Positions 8,805 to 17,637 of a stretch of DNA of 23,126 bases are shown one piece after another; positions within the stretch are counted from its first letter, which is position 1; each line of letters opens with the position of its first letter. Where the stretch lies: NCBI GenBank assembly GCA_003427395.1, contig BFEA01000140.1, positions 730,200 to 753,325 of the forward strand, given 5' to 3'. Position numbers and translations under genes: made by a program. The DNA comes from Chara braunii (Eukaryota; Streptophyta; Charophyceae; Charales; Characeae). The notes under the pieces were generated by a model that ran no database searches, was not told the DNA's origin, and saw only the letters and a program-made list of their open reading frames with translations.

Positions 8805-9102
8805 GATGTGCTCACACCAGGACTTCAGTGAGAATGTATATGGCTGTATTCATGTCTACATTCTCGAAAGGCAGTTCGCTGTGGGAGCACGTTCTTCTGA
8901 TACCAAGTATATTGTGGCCATGGTCACAATACCGCCTTCCTGTGCCTCCCATCTGCCGACAGAGGACGATCACAAACATGGTTTGACGTGCACGATGCGA
9001 GATGAACCCAAGGCAACGATGGGTGCTCTTGCGGACTGTGCGACGCTACATGCAAATCCGTACATCCTATTCTTGTGTCGGCCTTTGATTGCCCGGATTT
9101 AA
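8805..9102 (+). CDS. candidate exon, unknown product (about 98 residues)
   Basis: A textbook-like acceptor (TTCTCTGTTCCTCAG, AG at 8803-8804) is followed by a frame open for 99 codons to a TAA at 9100-9102. An ATG lies one base into the exon (8806). The peptide is not low-complexity. It includes HQDFSENVYGCIHVYILERQ, DTKYIVAMVTIPP, a His/Asp/Glu-rich patch (LPTEDDHKHGL) and a hydrophobic end. The frame is also open upstream of the acceptor to 8671. I recognise no family. It may be a terminal exon of a gene with long introns, or a chance frame. Confidence 0.3.
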
Positions 9103-9790
9103 AACCAGTGTGTTTTCCTTATGCGGGTATCATAAAGTGAAACCACGTGTTGTTTATTGGGAGGTTGATGCGTTGCAATGTGTTTGGCTATGCATGCATC
9201 ACCAGCACCGGCAGCCTGCGGCAGGTGGAACGTCAGTCGCTTGCCCAGCCGGTAACGTCAGTCGCTTGCCAGGCCGGTTTTCAGTGAACTTTTCTTCTGG
9301 CAATGATGGAAGCCTTAACGCGTTTCTTGAGAGAGCTTGCGAGAGAGGGAGAGGGAGGAGGAAGAGCTTTTGTTTTTTGTAGTTGTGTTAATTTTTAAAG
9401 AATGACGGTCCACGACTGGGTCTGTTTCATTTGACGGTCGGCTCTTGCTCGCACAGCTGGTTATCTCCGAACTTTCTCTCCTCAGGCTTGACAATGTGCT
9501 GAACTGAGTTTTCTTAGCCCCAACAGCGCTGATGAGCTGCTTCTGCGATGTGGTGGTCCACCCCTTTCGGAGACTCGGAGTCGCTGAGTTCGGTGACTCT
9601 GTGGTTAAGAGTTGTGTGTCGACTGCTGACTGCCGGCATGTCGTAGTCGGGTAAACGATGCGGCCTGCAGGTTCATTCCTTATCAGCTTAGACGTCGGCT
9701 GTTATATATGGCCTAGAGTGTTCCTTGCTGTGTTCGATGGCGGAGCTTTTGCATAAAGCTCTCTCTGCATGTCAAGGTTGAGCCTCTTTG
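9103..9790. other. no gene recognised; 25-bp tandem duplication inside
   Basis: A 97-codon plus-strand frame at 9089-9382 crosses the tandem duplication at 9229-9278 and is not convincing. The remainder (9383-9790) is mixed DNA with no recognised feature. A TATA-like TTTTGCATAAAG lies near 9749. Confidence 0.4.
9229..9278. repeat. 25-bp tandem duplication
   Basis: Two adjacent 25-bp units (9229-9253, 9254-9278) share AACGTCAGTCGCTTGCC and CCGGT, differing by a CAG/AGG shift in the middle. Confidence 0.85.
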
Positions 9791-9905
9791 CGCCGAACGA
9801 AAGCGTGTTTCAGCAGCTGGATGCGGTGGGTTGCGGTCTTGTTGTACGCCGAACGCGAGAGTGTTTCAGCAGCTGGGGGTGGAGGGGGGGGGGGGGGGGG
9901 GGGGG
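9791..9905. repeat. 30-bp direct repeats followed by poly-G
   Basis: CGCCGAACG...GTGTTTCAGCAGCTGG occurs at 9791-9820 and 9847-9876, 56 bases apart. It is followed by a 22-base G run at 9884-9905. Confidence 0.8.
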
Positions 9906-10196
9906 AAACTTGTGAAATTTGGGGGTTGCAGCTGTGATGGTTATAGACAGCCATGGTAGCAGCTGAGCGACAGTGGGGGTGCTATGCGCCCAGTCGTAGT
10001 AGGCGAGTGATAGCTACTTGGGATTTAGACTTGTCTACGCCCACGCGAATGCAACTGAAAGGGAGAAGTGGTGTGCGAAGCGCACGATCCTTGGGTGTTG
10101 GGGCTTGTTGATGGTATCAGTCACAGGCTTGGGAGCCGAAGACGCTGAGCCCAGTATTCTTTTTGCCTCTTTTTTTTTCTTATTTCAAACATACAG

Positions 10197-10335
10197 TCAG
10201 GAGGATGGGGCACAGCTGCTCCTTGTGCTTGGTGATATTGTGGTTGGAAGAAAAGAGTCAGCTGCAACGGATTATGTGTCTGGCTATGAAGCTGCTAGGG
10301 AGTCTCAGGGAGATGAGAATATTTTATCGTGCCTT
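10197..10335 (+). CDS. candidate exon, unknown product
   Basis: A long T-rich tract ends in TTATTTCAAACATACAG (AG at 10195-10196), a strong acceptor shape. A second AG four bases later gives a possible alternative acceptor. One frame then reads QEDGAQLLLVLGDIVVGRKE, SAATDYVSGYEAARESQGDE and NILSC before entering T-rich sequence. The composition looks protein-like, with a hydrophobic LLLVLGDIVVG stretch and a polar acidic tail. The same frame is open from 10018. The 3' limit is set where the sequence becomes T-rich, with no clear donor. The family is not recognised. Confidence 0.25.
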
Positions 10336-10478
10336 TTTCTTTCTTTTTTTTTCAAGTGTTGTCGCTTTTCACCAGCCATCTCTCACCAAGCGTACGGCTG
10401 AAAAACGTTTCACATATGCATACACCCCATTTTTTAATTTTATTTTTTTAAATGTACATGCTTTTGCTGCTTCTGCTT

Positions 10479-10480
10479 CT

Positions 10481-10526
<46 letters not shown>
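10479..10526. repeat. (CT)n microsatellite running into the gap
   Basis: 48 bases of CT end exactly where the N run begins, so the array length is unknown. Confidence 0.95.
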
Positions 10527-11425
10527 NNNNNNNNNNNNNNNNNNNNNNNNNNNNNNNNNNNNNNNNNNNNNNNNNNNNNNNNNNNNNNNNNNNNNNNNNN
10601 NNNNNNNNNNNNNNNNNNNNNNNNNNNNNNNNNNNNNNNNNNNNNNNNNNNNNNNNNNNNNNNNNNNNNNNNNNNNNNNNNNNNNNNNNNNNNNNNNNNN
10701 NNNNNNNNNNNNNNNNNNNNNNNNNNNNNNNNNNNNNNNNNNNNNNNNNNNNNNNNNNNNNNNNNNNNNNNNNNNNNNNNNNNNNNNNNNNNNNNNNNNN
10801 NNNNNNNNNNNNNNNNNNNNNNNNNNNNNNNNNNNNNNNNNNNNNNNNNNNNNNNNNNNNNNNNNNNNNNNNNNNNNNNNNNNNNNNNNNNNNNNNNNNN
10901 NNNNNNNNNNNNNNNNNNNNNNNNNNNNNNNNNNNNNNNNNNNNNNNNNNNNNNNNNNNNNNNNNNNNNNNNNNNNNNNNNNNNNNNNNNNNNNNNNNNN
11001 NNNNNNNNNNNNNNNNNNNNNNNNNNNNNNNNNNNNNNNNNNNNNNNNNNNNNNNNNNNNNNNNNNNNNNNNNNNNNNNNNNNNNNNNNNNNNNNNNNNN
11101 NNNNNNNNNNNNNNNNNNNNNNNNNNNNNNNNNNNNNNNNNNNNNNNNNNNNNNNNNNNNNNNNNNNNNNNNNNNNNNNNNNNNNNNNNNNNNNNNNNNN
11201 NNNNNNNNNNNNNNNNNNNNNNNNNNNNNNNNNNNNNNNNNNNNNNNNNNNNNNNNNNNNNNNNNNNNNNNNNNNNNNNNNNNNNNNNNNNNNNNNNNNN
11301 NNNNNNNNNNNNNNNNNNNNNNNNNNNNNNNNNNNNNNNNNNNNNNNNNNNNNNNNNNNNNNNNNNNNNNNNNNNNNNNNNNNNNNNNNNNNNNNNNNNN
11401 NNNNNNNNNNNNNNNNNNNNNNNNN
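10527..11425. other. assembly gap, 899 N
   Basis: No sequence is available. Any open frame spanning it is meaningless. The sequence after the gap starts GGGAGAGGGGG and does not resume the CT array. Confidence 1.
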
Positions 11426-11505
11426 GGGAGAGGGGGTAAGGGCAAGTCGTTTTGGAAAGCCGGACAGTACTTTTTCCGGACCCCATCGCAGAGGACCAGG
11501 GCCGA

Positions 11506-11659
11506 GGTCCCATTAGCAAGGAGGATCGGATCCAATGGCTGAATGTGGACGGGTAGTATGCAGAGATGCGGAAAAGCAGTTCAATCTCGATTCCCTGCAC
11601 CTTTCGACAAACACGTCCAGATTCAGGCATTGGATCCGATCCTCTTTGCTAGTGGGACC
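11506..11659 (+). mobile_element. foldback family F, copy 1 (47-bp arms)
   Basis: Arms 11506-11552 and 11613-11659 are nearly perfect reverse complements (GGTCCCATTAGCAAGGAGGA against TCCTCTTTGCTAGTGGGACC, continuing through the CGGATCCAATG and CTGAAT blocks). The 60-base centre holds the conserved core GCAGTTCAATCTCGATTCCC TGCAC at 11576-11600. Two further copies lie at 12472 and 13490, so this is a family and not a lone palindrome. There is no coding capacity. Confidence 0.75.
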
Positions 11660-12471
11660 ACGCCCCAGATGCTATTGGAAAACCCTTTGGAAAATCAGTT
11701 GAGCCAATCCTTGCCTGTTCCCGTTGGCACTCGCTTGTTTCTTTTTTTTTTTTTTTTTTTTTTTTTTTTGGTGGCACTCTTCGTCTCTGTTGGCTGCGCT
11801 GCCTTTTCCGAGACTTTTCTAGGAACGACATGCCCTCCCCCCCCTACCCTCTAGAGTCGGTACAAAATTGCGGCGAGGAATCCTCCCGTGAGACTTTTTT
11901 ATTTCTTTTATTTTTTTAAGGCTAATTCTTTAAGCCCAACCAATTCAATTATCTGTCGAATCTCGACAGGACGACGGTTCAGGCATTTTTTATTGTCCTT
12001 TTAGTATCTGCGGACTATGGTTCAGATCTCACTACACTGGACTATTCATTTTCCACCCTCGATTACGAAGATCAACGGTCCGAAATGAACAATAGGCGCG
12101 AGTGGGATCTCGCCCATAATATGTGAAAACACTGTAAACACGAAACGATGTTTTTCCAAGCCGCAATCTTCGGTCTGTGGGGTCCCTTTGAAAGGGTTTG
12201 CGGAAGAAATTTCATCTTTTCCAGGACATTTGCGGCAGCCTGTGGGGTCCTGGAAGTGTGAGGCGAAATTGCGAGGAGAATATAGTTTTCCTTTTATTAA
12301 AAAAATAAATTAAAGAAACAGTTTTGCGGCAAAGTTTTTCCTTTCCCCGGTCCTGTGGGGTCCTTGCCTTACTGTGAGGAGCTCGGCCTCCCATTTCCTT
12401 TTTTTTTTTTTTTTTTTTTTTCCATTATTGTAATACATTGTTTTTGTTGAGCCAATGGACTGGGATAGTCC
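11660..12471. other. no gene recognised; poly-T and a dispersed TGTGGGGTCC motif
   Basis: Contains poly-T at about 11741-11769 and 12400-12421. CTGTGGGGTCC occurs three times (near 12176, 12240 and 12353), each beside a TTGCGG- or CCGG-like block, as in a decayed repeat. GATCAACGG...GTGGGATCTCGCCC near 12073-12116 resembles 13413-13455 and may be an outer part of family F. Confidence 0.45.
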
Positions 12472-12603
12472 TCGAATGCCTGAATCTGGATGTGTTTTAT
12501 GCAGAGATGCAGAGAAGCAGTTCAATCTCGATTCCCTGCACATCTCCAACGTTTCTCCAAAAACTCGTCCAGATTCAGGCACTCGATCCGATCCTCTTTT
12601 CTA
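12472..12603 (+). mobile_element. foldback family F, copy 2
   Basis: Arms 12472-12492 (TCGAATGCCTGAATCTGGAT) and 12566-12586 pair at 19 of 21 positions. The core GCAGTTCAATCTCGATTCCC TGCAC at 12517-12541 is identical to copy 1, and the ATCCGATCCTCTTTTCTA right flank is also shared. Confidence 0.75.
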
Positions 12604-12903
12604 GAGAAGTTCGATGGCTAAATACCCTGGATACTCGTGATCGGTATTAGTGGAATCTATGACCAACATGGGTGTGAGTGCGAGAGCGAGGGGGGTTGTG
12701 TGTGGTGCGTGGGAGAGTGTTGGCCATAGCTACTGCTGCTACTCGATGAGGGGTGGGGAAAGATGAGAAAGGGAGGCGCAGCTACTGGCAGGTCTCGGTC
12801 TTTGTGTTAGCAAGACGTCCACTGGCGGCCCCAACCGTATACCCTTAACATTAGGGGCAAGGGGGAACATGAAATCTCCCCTTCACAGTGAGAGGAAACG
12901 ATG

Positions 12904-13005
12904 CTTGCAGGGGTCCCCTCTAGACAGCCTTAGGAGTAGTAGGTAGTGAAAGGCAAAAACAGAAGTTGAGAGAAGAATATAGAAAAAAAAATAATAAAAA
13001 AAAAA
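12904..13005 (+). mobile_element. SINE-like 3' body, copy a
   Basis: CTTGCAGGGGTCCCCTCTAG, then ACAGCCTTAGGAGTAGTAGG and TAGTGAAAGGCAAAAAC, then an A-rich tail ending at 13005. It shares the block order with copies at 13971, 14180 and 16070. No A/B-box head was recognised next to it, so it looks 5'-truncated. Confidence 0.6.
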
Positions 13006-13300
13006 TCCTTACTGTATCTTAACGGCGATTACTCTAGCAACCTGCATGTATCTGACCGCAATTGCAGCCAGAAATAATTCAAATAAGTAAAAACAGTCCT
13101 CACTGTATCTTAACGGCAATTACGGCCAGACGTGCATGTATCTGACCGCAATTGCAGCCAGAAATAATTCAAATAAGTAAAAACAGTCCTACGAATGTGC
13201 CCGAAGTCGAGTGAAATGACTATAAACAGTCCTCCTACGAATGTGCCCGAAGTCGAGTGAGAGGACTCTGCTTCTGACCGCAATTACACTCAGAAATAAG
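13006..13300 (+). repeat. nested 90/91-bp and 43-bp tandem repeat
   Basis: Two long units (13006-13096, 13097-13186) share ACTGTATCTTAACGGC, GCATGTATCTGACCGCAATT, GCAGCCAGAAATAATTCAAA and TAAGTAAAAACAGTCCT. They are followed by two short units (13187, 13230) sharing TCCTACGAATGTGCCCGAAG TCGAGTGA. The CTGACCGCAATT block appears a third time at 13274. Confidence 0.85.
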
Positions 13301-13489
13301 AAAGAGGGTCGTAGTGAGAAGTATGCCCTTAGTCGAGCGATGGGCTGGGGAGAGATCCGGGGGCTAGCTCCCACTTACACGAATTAAGCACAGATCGAGA
13401 GATAGCACAGATCAACGGCTAGAATCTCGTAATCCGTGCAAGTGGGACCTTGCCCCGCGTTTGGTTGGTCTTCCCCTGGGGCGTGGTCC

Positions 13490-13606
13490 AACGAGCAAAA
13501 GAGGGTCGGATCGAATGCCTTAATCTGGACGAGTTTATGGAGATGTGCAGGAAATCGAGATTGAACTGCTTTTCTGAATCTGTGCCTAAAACGCATCCAA
13601 TAAAAC
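13490..13606 (-). mobile_element. foldback family F, copy 3 (opposite orientation)
   Basis: On the minus strand it carries the conserved core (13545-13569, one mismatch to copies 1 and 2), preceded by CAGATTCAGAAAA and followed by ACTCGTCCAGATTAAGGCAT and TCGATCCGACCCTC. Immediately upstream on the plus strand, GGACCTTGCCCC and GGGGCGTGGTCC (about 13446-13491) form a further imperfect hairpin. Confidence 0.65.
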
Positions 13607-13970
13607 ACCATGAGTAGCTGGGTGTTGAGGTCCGAAATTGAAAGTCAAACTTTTTATTTGTTTGGTTTTAGCCATATATATATATCTTTTTTTAATTTAA
13701 GACGGAGCCTACGATATCCTAGCGTTTTAGGGTGCAGGGTTGGGGCCGCCGGTGGGGGCCCGGCTAACACATGAGGCTAACACAAGGACCAAGCATTTTG
13801 CGGACAATTGTGCCTCCCTATTCATCTTCACCCACCCCCACCGAGTTTGTTGTTATTGTGTTCTCCACTTTTTATTTTGAGTAAAAAAAAAAAAAAAAGA
13901 AACGAAGAAAAGATGCCCACACTTTCTCACAGGAGGGCGGGGACAACATGCATTATTGAGGTAGCTGAGC
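13607..13970. other. no gene recognised
   Basis: Contains an (AT)n stretch near 13672-13686, the right member of the CTAACAC inverted pair and poly-A at 13884-13898. No coding frame of interest. Confidence 0.4.
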
Positions 13971-14070
13971 TTGCAGGGGTGCCCTGTCTGGGCTTATGGG
14001 AGTAATGGTAGGTGAATAGTGAAAGGTAAAAAAGAAAAAAAAGCAAAAAAGAAAGGAAAGACAAACTGTA
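13971..14070 (+). mobile_element. SINE-like 3' body, copy b
   Basis: TTGCAGGGGTGCCCTGTCTG, GGCTTATGGGAGTAATGGTA, GGTGAATAGTGAAAGGT, then an A/G-rich tail. It is very close to copy c at 14180. Confidence 0.65.
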
Positions 14071-14075
14071 AAACA

Positions 14076-14310
14076 CCCACTTCTTTTCCTTTGGCTGAAT
14101 GGTCGACACAGACCCACTGCTTTTCCTTTGGCTGAATGGTAGACACATGCCCACTGCTTTCCATTTGGCTAGCTATGCGTGCAGGGGTACCCTGTCTGGG
14201 CTTATAGGAGTAATGGTAGGTATATAGTGAAAGGTGAAAAAAAAAAAAAGTCAAAAAAAAAAGAAAGACCCACTGCTTTCCCTTTGGTAATGGTAGACGC
14301 CTGTCAGTAC
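14076..14310 (+). repeat. 37-bp repeat CCCACTGCTTTCC..TTGGCTGAATGGTAGACAC
   Basis: Units start at 14076, 14113 and 14150 with an exact 37-base period. A fourth start at 14269 lies after the inserted SINE-like copy c. TGGCTGAATGGTAGAC resembles a Pol III A box, and GGTTTGAATCC at 14321 resembles a B box, so the array may be a multiplied tRNA-like promoter segment. Confidence 0.65.
14180..14265 (+). mobile_element. SINE-like 3' body, copy c
   Basis: GTGCAGGGGTACCCTGTCTG, GGCTTATAGGAGTAATGGTA, GGTATATAGTGAAAGGTGAA, then poly-A. It interrupts the 37-bp array, so it probably inserted after that array formed. Confidence 0.65.
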
Positions 14311-14351
14311 ACAGCTGGCAGGTTTGAATCCTGAGCAAATCATCAGAGGAC

Positions 14352-14354
<3 letters not shown>

Positions 14355-14382
<28 letters not shown>

Positions 14383-14383
14383 N

Positions 14384-14478
<95 letters not shown>
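14355..14478. repeat. poly-T, single N, then (CTAT)n
   Basis: 28 T are followed by N at 14383 and about 24 CTAT units. The single N marks an unresolved join. Confidence 0.95.
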
Positions 14479-14550
14479 GGTGCTTGGAGTGGCGCGGTCG
14501 GTAGATGCTTTGAGTGGCTCGGTAGGTAGGAGCTTGGAATGGCTTGGTGT

Positions 14551-14667
14551 GTAGGGGCTTCTTGTATGTGTGTCTGTCTATGTGTCTGTGTTTGTGTGTG
14601 TGTGTATGTACGTCCGTGTGTGTGTGTGTGTCTCTCTCTCTATGTGTCTGTGTATGTGTGTGTGTGC
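14551..14667. repeat. TG/CT-rich imperfect microsatellite
   Basis: Irregular (TG)n with CT and TATG interruptions. Frames through it are Val/Cys- or His/Thr-rich and not genes. Confidence 0.85.
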
Positions 14668-15745
14668 CCCCGTGGGAACGCGATGAAAAAGAAAAGAAAG
14701 CGGGAAAGCGAACATTAGGAGCACGACGAAAAAGAAAAGAAAGCGGGAAAACGAAAAAAGAAAAGAAGCGAGCAGCGGGAACGTGAGGGGCTGCCTACAC
14801 CGGAACTGACAAAACCAAAAAAAATGGAAAGTGGGAGCGCGACGAAAAAGAAAAGAAAGCGGGAAAGCGAAAAAATAAAAGAAGTGAGCAGCGGGAACGT
14901 GATAGGCTGCCTGCATCGGAACTGATCAAACGAAAAAAAAAAAAGGACGCGAAGCGGGGATGATGGTCACTACAGCGGCCAAAAATGGGAAAGCGGCGCC
15001 GAAAGCGACGAAAAAAAAAAAAAGGGGGGAAATGAGGGGGAAATGAGGGCGTGGGCGTGGGTGCGTGGGTCTGGATAGTTGTTGCTGCGGCGGGGGACGG
15101 CGGCCAAAAACGAGACAGCGGCGCTGAAAGCGACGGAACCCAAAAAAAAAAGGGGGAAATGTGGGCGTGGGCGTGGGTGCGTGGGTCTGGATAGTTGCTG
15201 CTGCGGCGGGGGACGATGGCCGCTGCAGCGACCGAAAAGAGGAAAACGACGCCGAAAGCGAAGGAACAAAAAAATAAAAGGAAAATGTGGCCAGGGGCGT
15301 GGGCGTGGGCGTTGGTGCATGGGTGCGTGGGTGTGGATGACTGCTGTTGCGGCTGCCTGCGCCGCCTTGATGCCTTTTGCCGCTAACGGGAGCAAGAAAA
15401 GTGGGATAGCGGCGAAAACAAAAAAAGTTGCCGCTAACGCGAGCAGGAAAAGTGAGAGCGCAACAAAAACGAAAAAAGAAAAGAAAGTGGGAAAGCGAAA
15501 AAAAAAAAAAAGCGAGCGGGAAAACGAAAAAAGAAAAGAAGCAAGCAGCGGAAATGCGACAGACTGCCTGCACCGGAACTGACCAAACGAAAAAAAAGGA
15601 ACGCGACAGACTACCTGCATCGGGACTGACCAAATGAAAAAAAAAAAAAGGACGACGGTCGCTGCAGCGGCCAAAAAGGGGAAAGCGGCGCCGAAAGCGC
15701 CGAAACGAAAAAAAAAAGGGAAAGACGGCCTCATCAGCGTTCAAA
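14668..15745 (+). repeat. 1-kb purine-rich compound satellite
   Basis: Two unit types alternate. Type A reads GGGAACGCGAYGAAAAAGAA, AAGAAAGCGGGAAAGCGAAA, GCGAGCAGCGGGAACGTGA, GGCTGCCTGCACCGGAACTG (copies near 14675, 14838, 15450 and 15600). Type B reads GGCCAAAAA, GCGGCGCCGAAAGCGACG, an A then G run, GGGCGTGGGCGTGGGTGCGT, GGATAGTTGYTGCTGCGGCG (near 14978, 15100, 15215 and 15670). The plus strand is very poor in pyrimidines. This bias alone explains the 299- and 254-codon minus-strand frames (Phe/Pro/Arg-rich) and the 167-codon plus-strand frame, which I do not accept as genes. Confidence 0.8.
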
Positions 15746-15762
15746 AAGAAAAGAAAAATCCA

Positions 15763-16173
15763 GCGGCCTAACTCAGTTGGTAAGGCACGCAAGTGCCATT
15801 CACGAGGTCGTGGGTTCAATCCCAATTGGCCTCATGTACCTTCCTGGGCATGTTTGGCGCCCACCACCTAGAGATAGACCATTGGATCCTCGATCAACAT
15901 TGAACAGAGTCTGCTGATGTTTGTAGGGGAGGGGACCTGAGGGGAGGCACAGGGATTGGTCATGTTGGCATGGTCCCTGATGCTACCGGCTGTCTCCTAG
16001 CTGGTATCACCCACCTGCAGGTTGGGAGCAACACCCACATGTTCTCTCGTGAACACGGTTCTCGTTGCTACGGGGTTCCCCGTATGCCTAAATTTACGAG
16101 TAGTGGTAGGTAGGTAGTGTGAGGTGAAATTGAAAGAATAATAATAAAAAAAAGTAAAAAAAAAAAAAAAAAA
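15763..16173 (+). mobile_element. tRNA-derived SINE-like element with head and 3' body
   Basis: The head 15763-15834 has an A-box-like TAACTCAGTTGG (15769-15780) and a B box GGTTCAATCCC (15813-15823) that fits the Pol III consensus. A loop reading GTGCCAT would place GCC in the anticodon position, but the anticodon stem and parts of the acceptor stem do not pair, so this is not a working tRNA. About 230 bases of unrelated sequence follow. The body block then appears (GGGGTTCCCCGTATGCCTAA, GAGTAGTGGTAGGTAGGTAG, TGTGAGGTGAAA), shared with copies at 12904, 13971 and 14180, followed by an AATAATAATAAAA tail. Head, body and A-rich tail in this order are the standard SINE layout. Target-site duplications were not found by eye. 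It abuts the purine-rich satellite. Confidence 0.65.
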
Positions 16174-16531
16174 CGACTGCGTCCATCCACGAACAGCAGA
16201 TTGGAAAAAAAAAACAAAAAAAAACATCCCTTATGCTGGGATTGCAGTCCGATACAGGATGCTACAGTACTTGTCAAGAACTCACCTATTGCGGGCGCGA
16301 AACATGACAAATGGGAACTCAATCCCCTGCGAGTTCGGATCTCGGTGAACTTCTCCAAACAGACCCCCACCCGGAGCGCCGTGTGAACGTCGTTCGACAA
16401 CTAACAATCTTTCCTCGTTCGACAACGTGTCCTCGTTTCAAAACCCCTACGGGCCCGACCAAATGTTCTCCTTGCCAGCGAACAAGCTGCATGAAGGTGG
16501 AAAACCCCTCCGGCGGTCCGTGGGGTCTGTT
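16174..16531. other. no gene recognised
   Basis: Includes a second A-rich stretch (16205-16224), the first of four AGTTCGGAT motifs (16332) and a short repeat of CGTTCGACAAC (16390 and 16416). The 110-codon frames on each strand show no family resemblance. Confidence 0.4.
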
Positions 16532-17250
16532 GAGGGGCCAAACAGCCATCTTCTTCTTTGTCCTCTGGCGTGTGCGCAGGGAGTGGGAAACAAAGCGAAT
16601 TCAACTGTCGCGACATGGAAAACCGCGGGTTTCCGGGAATTAGGGGGGGGGTGGCTGAGTCGGATTTTGAAGGGGTTGTTGAAGGGGCCTATACCCTTGT
16701 TCTATTGTAATCGTGCACGACTGTTGAATGACCTCCCATAAGTGCATTGTTCGCCTATGAGGAAGCGCGATTGCTGACAAGTTCGGATCCGGACGAACTT
16801 TGAGGATCATGCTTTGTTCGTGGCATTCACAGAGTCCGCCGCCGGTTTGGCGCTGTCCTCTTCCAAAATACGCATTTGACAAGTTCGGATTCTGGCGCAC
16901 TTCTAGGATCCAATGCATCTAAATCATACCGTTTATAACATCAACTGAAGATGCGCCTTCATGTCACATCGCCTGCATTGGGGGAGTTCGCATTGCCCTT
17001 ACCCTTGCTCGCCTTCTCAGCTAGCCTCATCGACGGTTAATGAGGGGTTTTTAGGGGTCCAAGAGCCATGTTCTTCTTAGTCCGGTAAGTTAATGCGTAC
17101 GCTGGAAGTGCAACAATGTGCAAATCCGACTGCTCGTACACTGCGGTCGTTGGATCATAGGGTCGTAAGGGTTGTCGAATAGGGGTTCATGGAGGTTGTT
17201 GAAGGGGCCAGTCCCCGTGTTATTTTTGGAACTGCCACGAGTATCGGATG
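16532..17250 (+). repeat. two diverged copies of a 520-bp unit
   Basis: Three separate blocks recur at exactly 520 bases: 16533-16563 with 17053-17083 (26 of 31 identical), 16671-16701 with 17191-17221 (25 of 31), and the CACGA...TGA..AGTGCA..GTTCG block from 16716 with 17236. The DNA between blocks is too diverged to align by eye. An equal offset for three blocks means an old tandem duplication with few net indels. Confidence 0.65.
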
Positions 17251-17511
17251 ACTCTCAGCAGTGCAACGTTCGTGATCACAAGGGGGCGTGGTGGATTAGG
17301 CCGCATGTTGCTTGCCATGTGTCACTCAACGCCAAAAAACATAGAATCAACATAATCTCAAAATTGAAACACACTTAGTCCATACGGTGTCAAACCCATA
17401 ACTGAATGTCATGGAAATCGTTTGGCCGTGTCGCGTTGGACAAAGTCTAAGTGCCGCACGGAGACAGGCTTCCTCATAACGACTAGCCATGCATGAGTAC
17501 GCACTGATGTG
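17251..17511. other. no gene recognised
   Basis: Mixed DNA between the 520-bp repeats and the 39-bp direct repeats. Nothing recognised. Confidence 0.35.
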
Positions 17512-17637
17512 ATCGAGGGTCCCGTTTGACACTGAAGTGTCGGCTGACACAGTGATGTCGTACTATATACTGCCCATACTTGCATGGCCCTTGATGGTAT
17601 CGAGGGTCCCGTTTGACACTGAAGTATCGGCTGACAC
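17512..17637 (+). repeat. 39-bp direct repeats, 87 bp apart
   Basis: 17512-17550 and 17599-17637 both read ATCGAGGGTCCCGTTTGACA then CTGAAGTRTCGGCTGACAC, with one mismatch. In the first copy GTGTC-GGCT-GACAC forms a perfect 5-bp hairpin, and the single change breaks it in the second. The minus-strand frame 17409-17672 gives a repeated peptide, but no gene is supported. Confidence 0.85.

Larger units (their letters stand above)
12799..13790. repeat. inverted pair of a CTAACAC/GGGGCC repeat
   Basis: GTCTTTGTGTTAGC...CCACTGGCGGCCCCAACC at 12799-12838 recurs in reverse complement at 13742-13790. Both include the 13-base GGCGGCCCCAACC. The interval between them carries a SINE-like body, a 91-bp tandem repeat and family F copy 3. 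Whether this is one composite element or two independent insertions is unclear. Confidence 0.5.

Noticed and set aside
10163-11630. Open frames of 354-459 codons on both strands
   Set aside because: They run through the 899-base N gap and a CT microsatellite, so most of the codons are unknown.
14926-15825. 299-codon minus-strand open frame (and a 254-codon one overlapping it)
   Set aside because: It is Phe/Pro/Arg low-complexity produced by the purine-rich satellite, and its first 20 codons are the SINE's tRNA-like head read backwards.
15763-15834. A functional tRNA gene (apparent GCC anticodon)
   Set aside because: The A and B boxes are present, but the anticodon stem and part of the acceptor stem do not pair, and the same downstream body is dispersed. 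A SINE head fits better.
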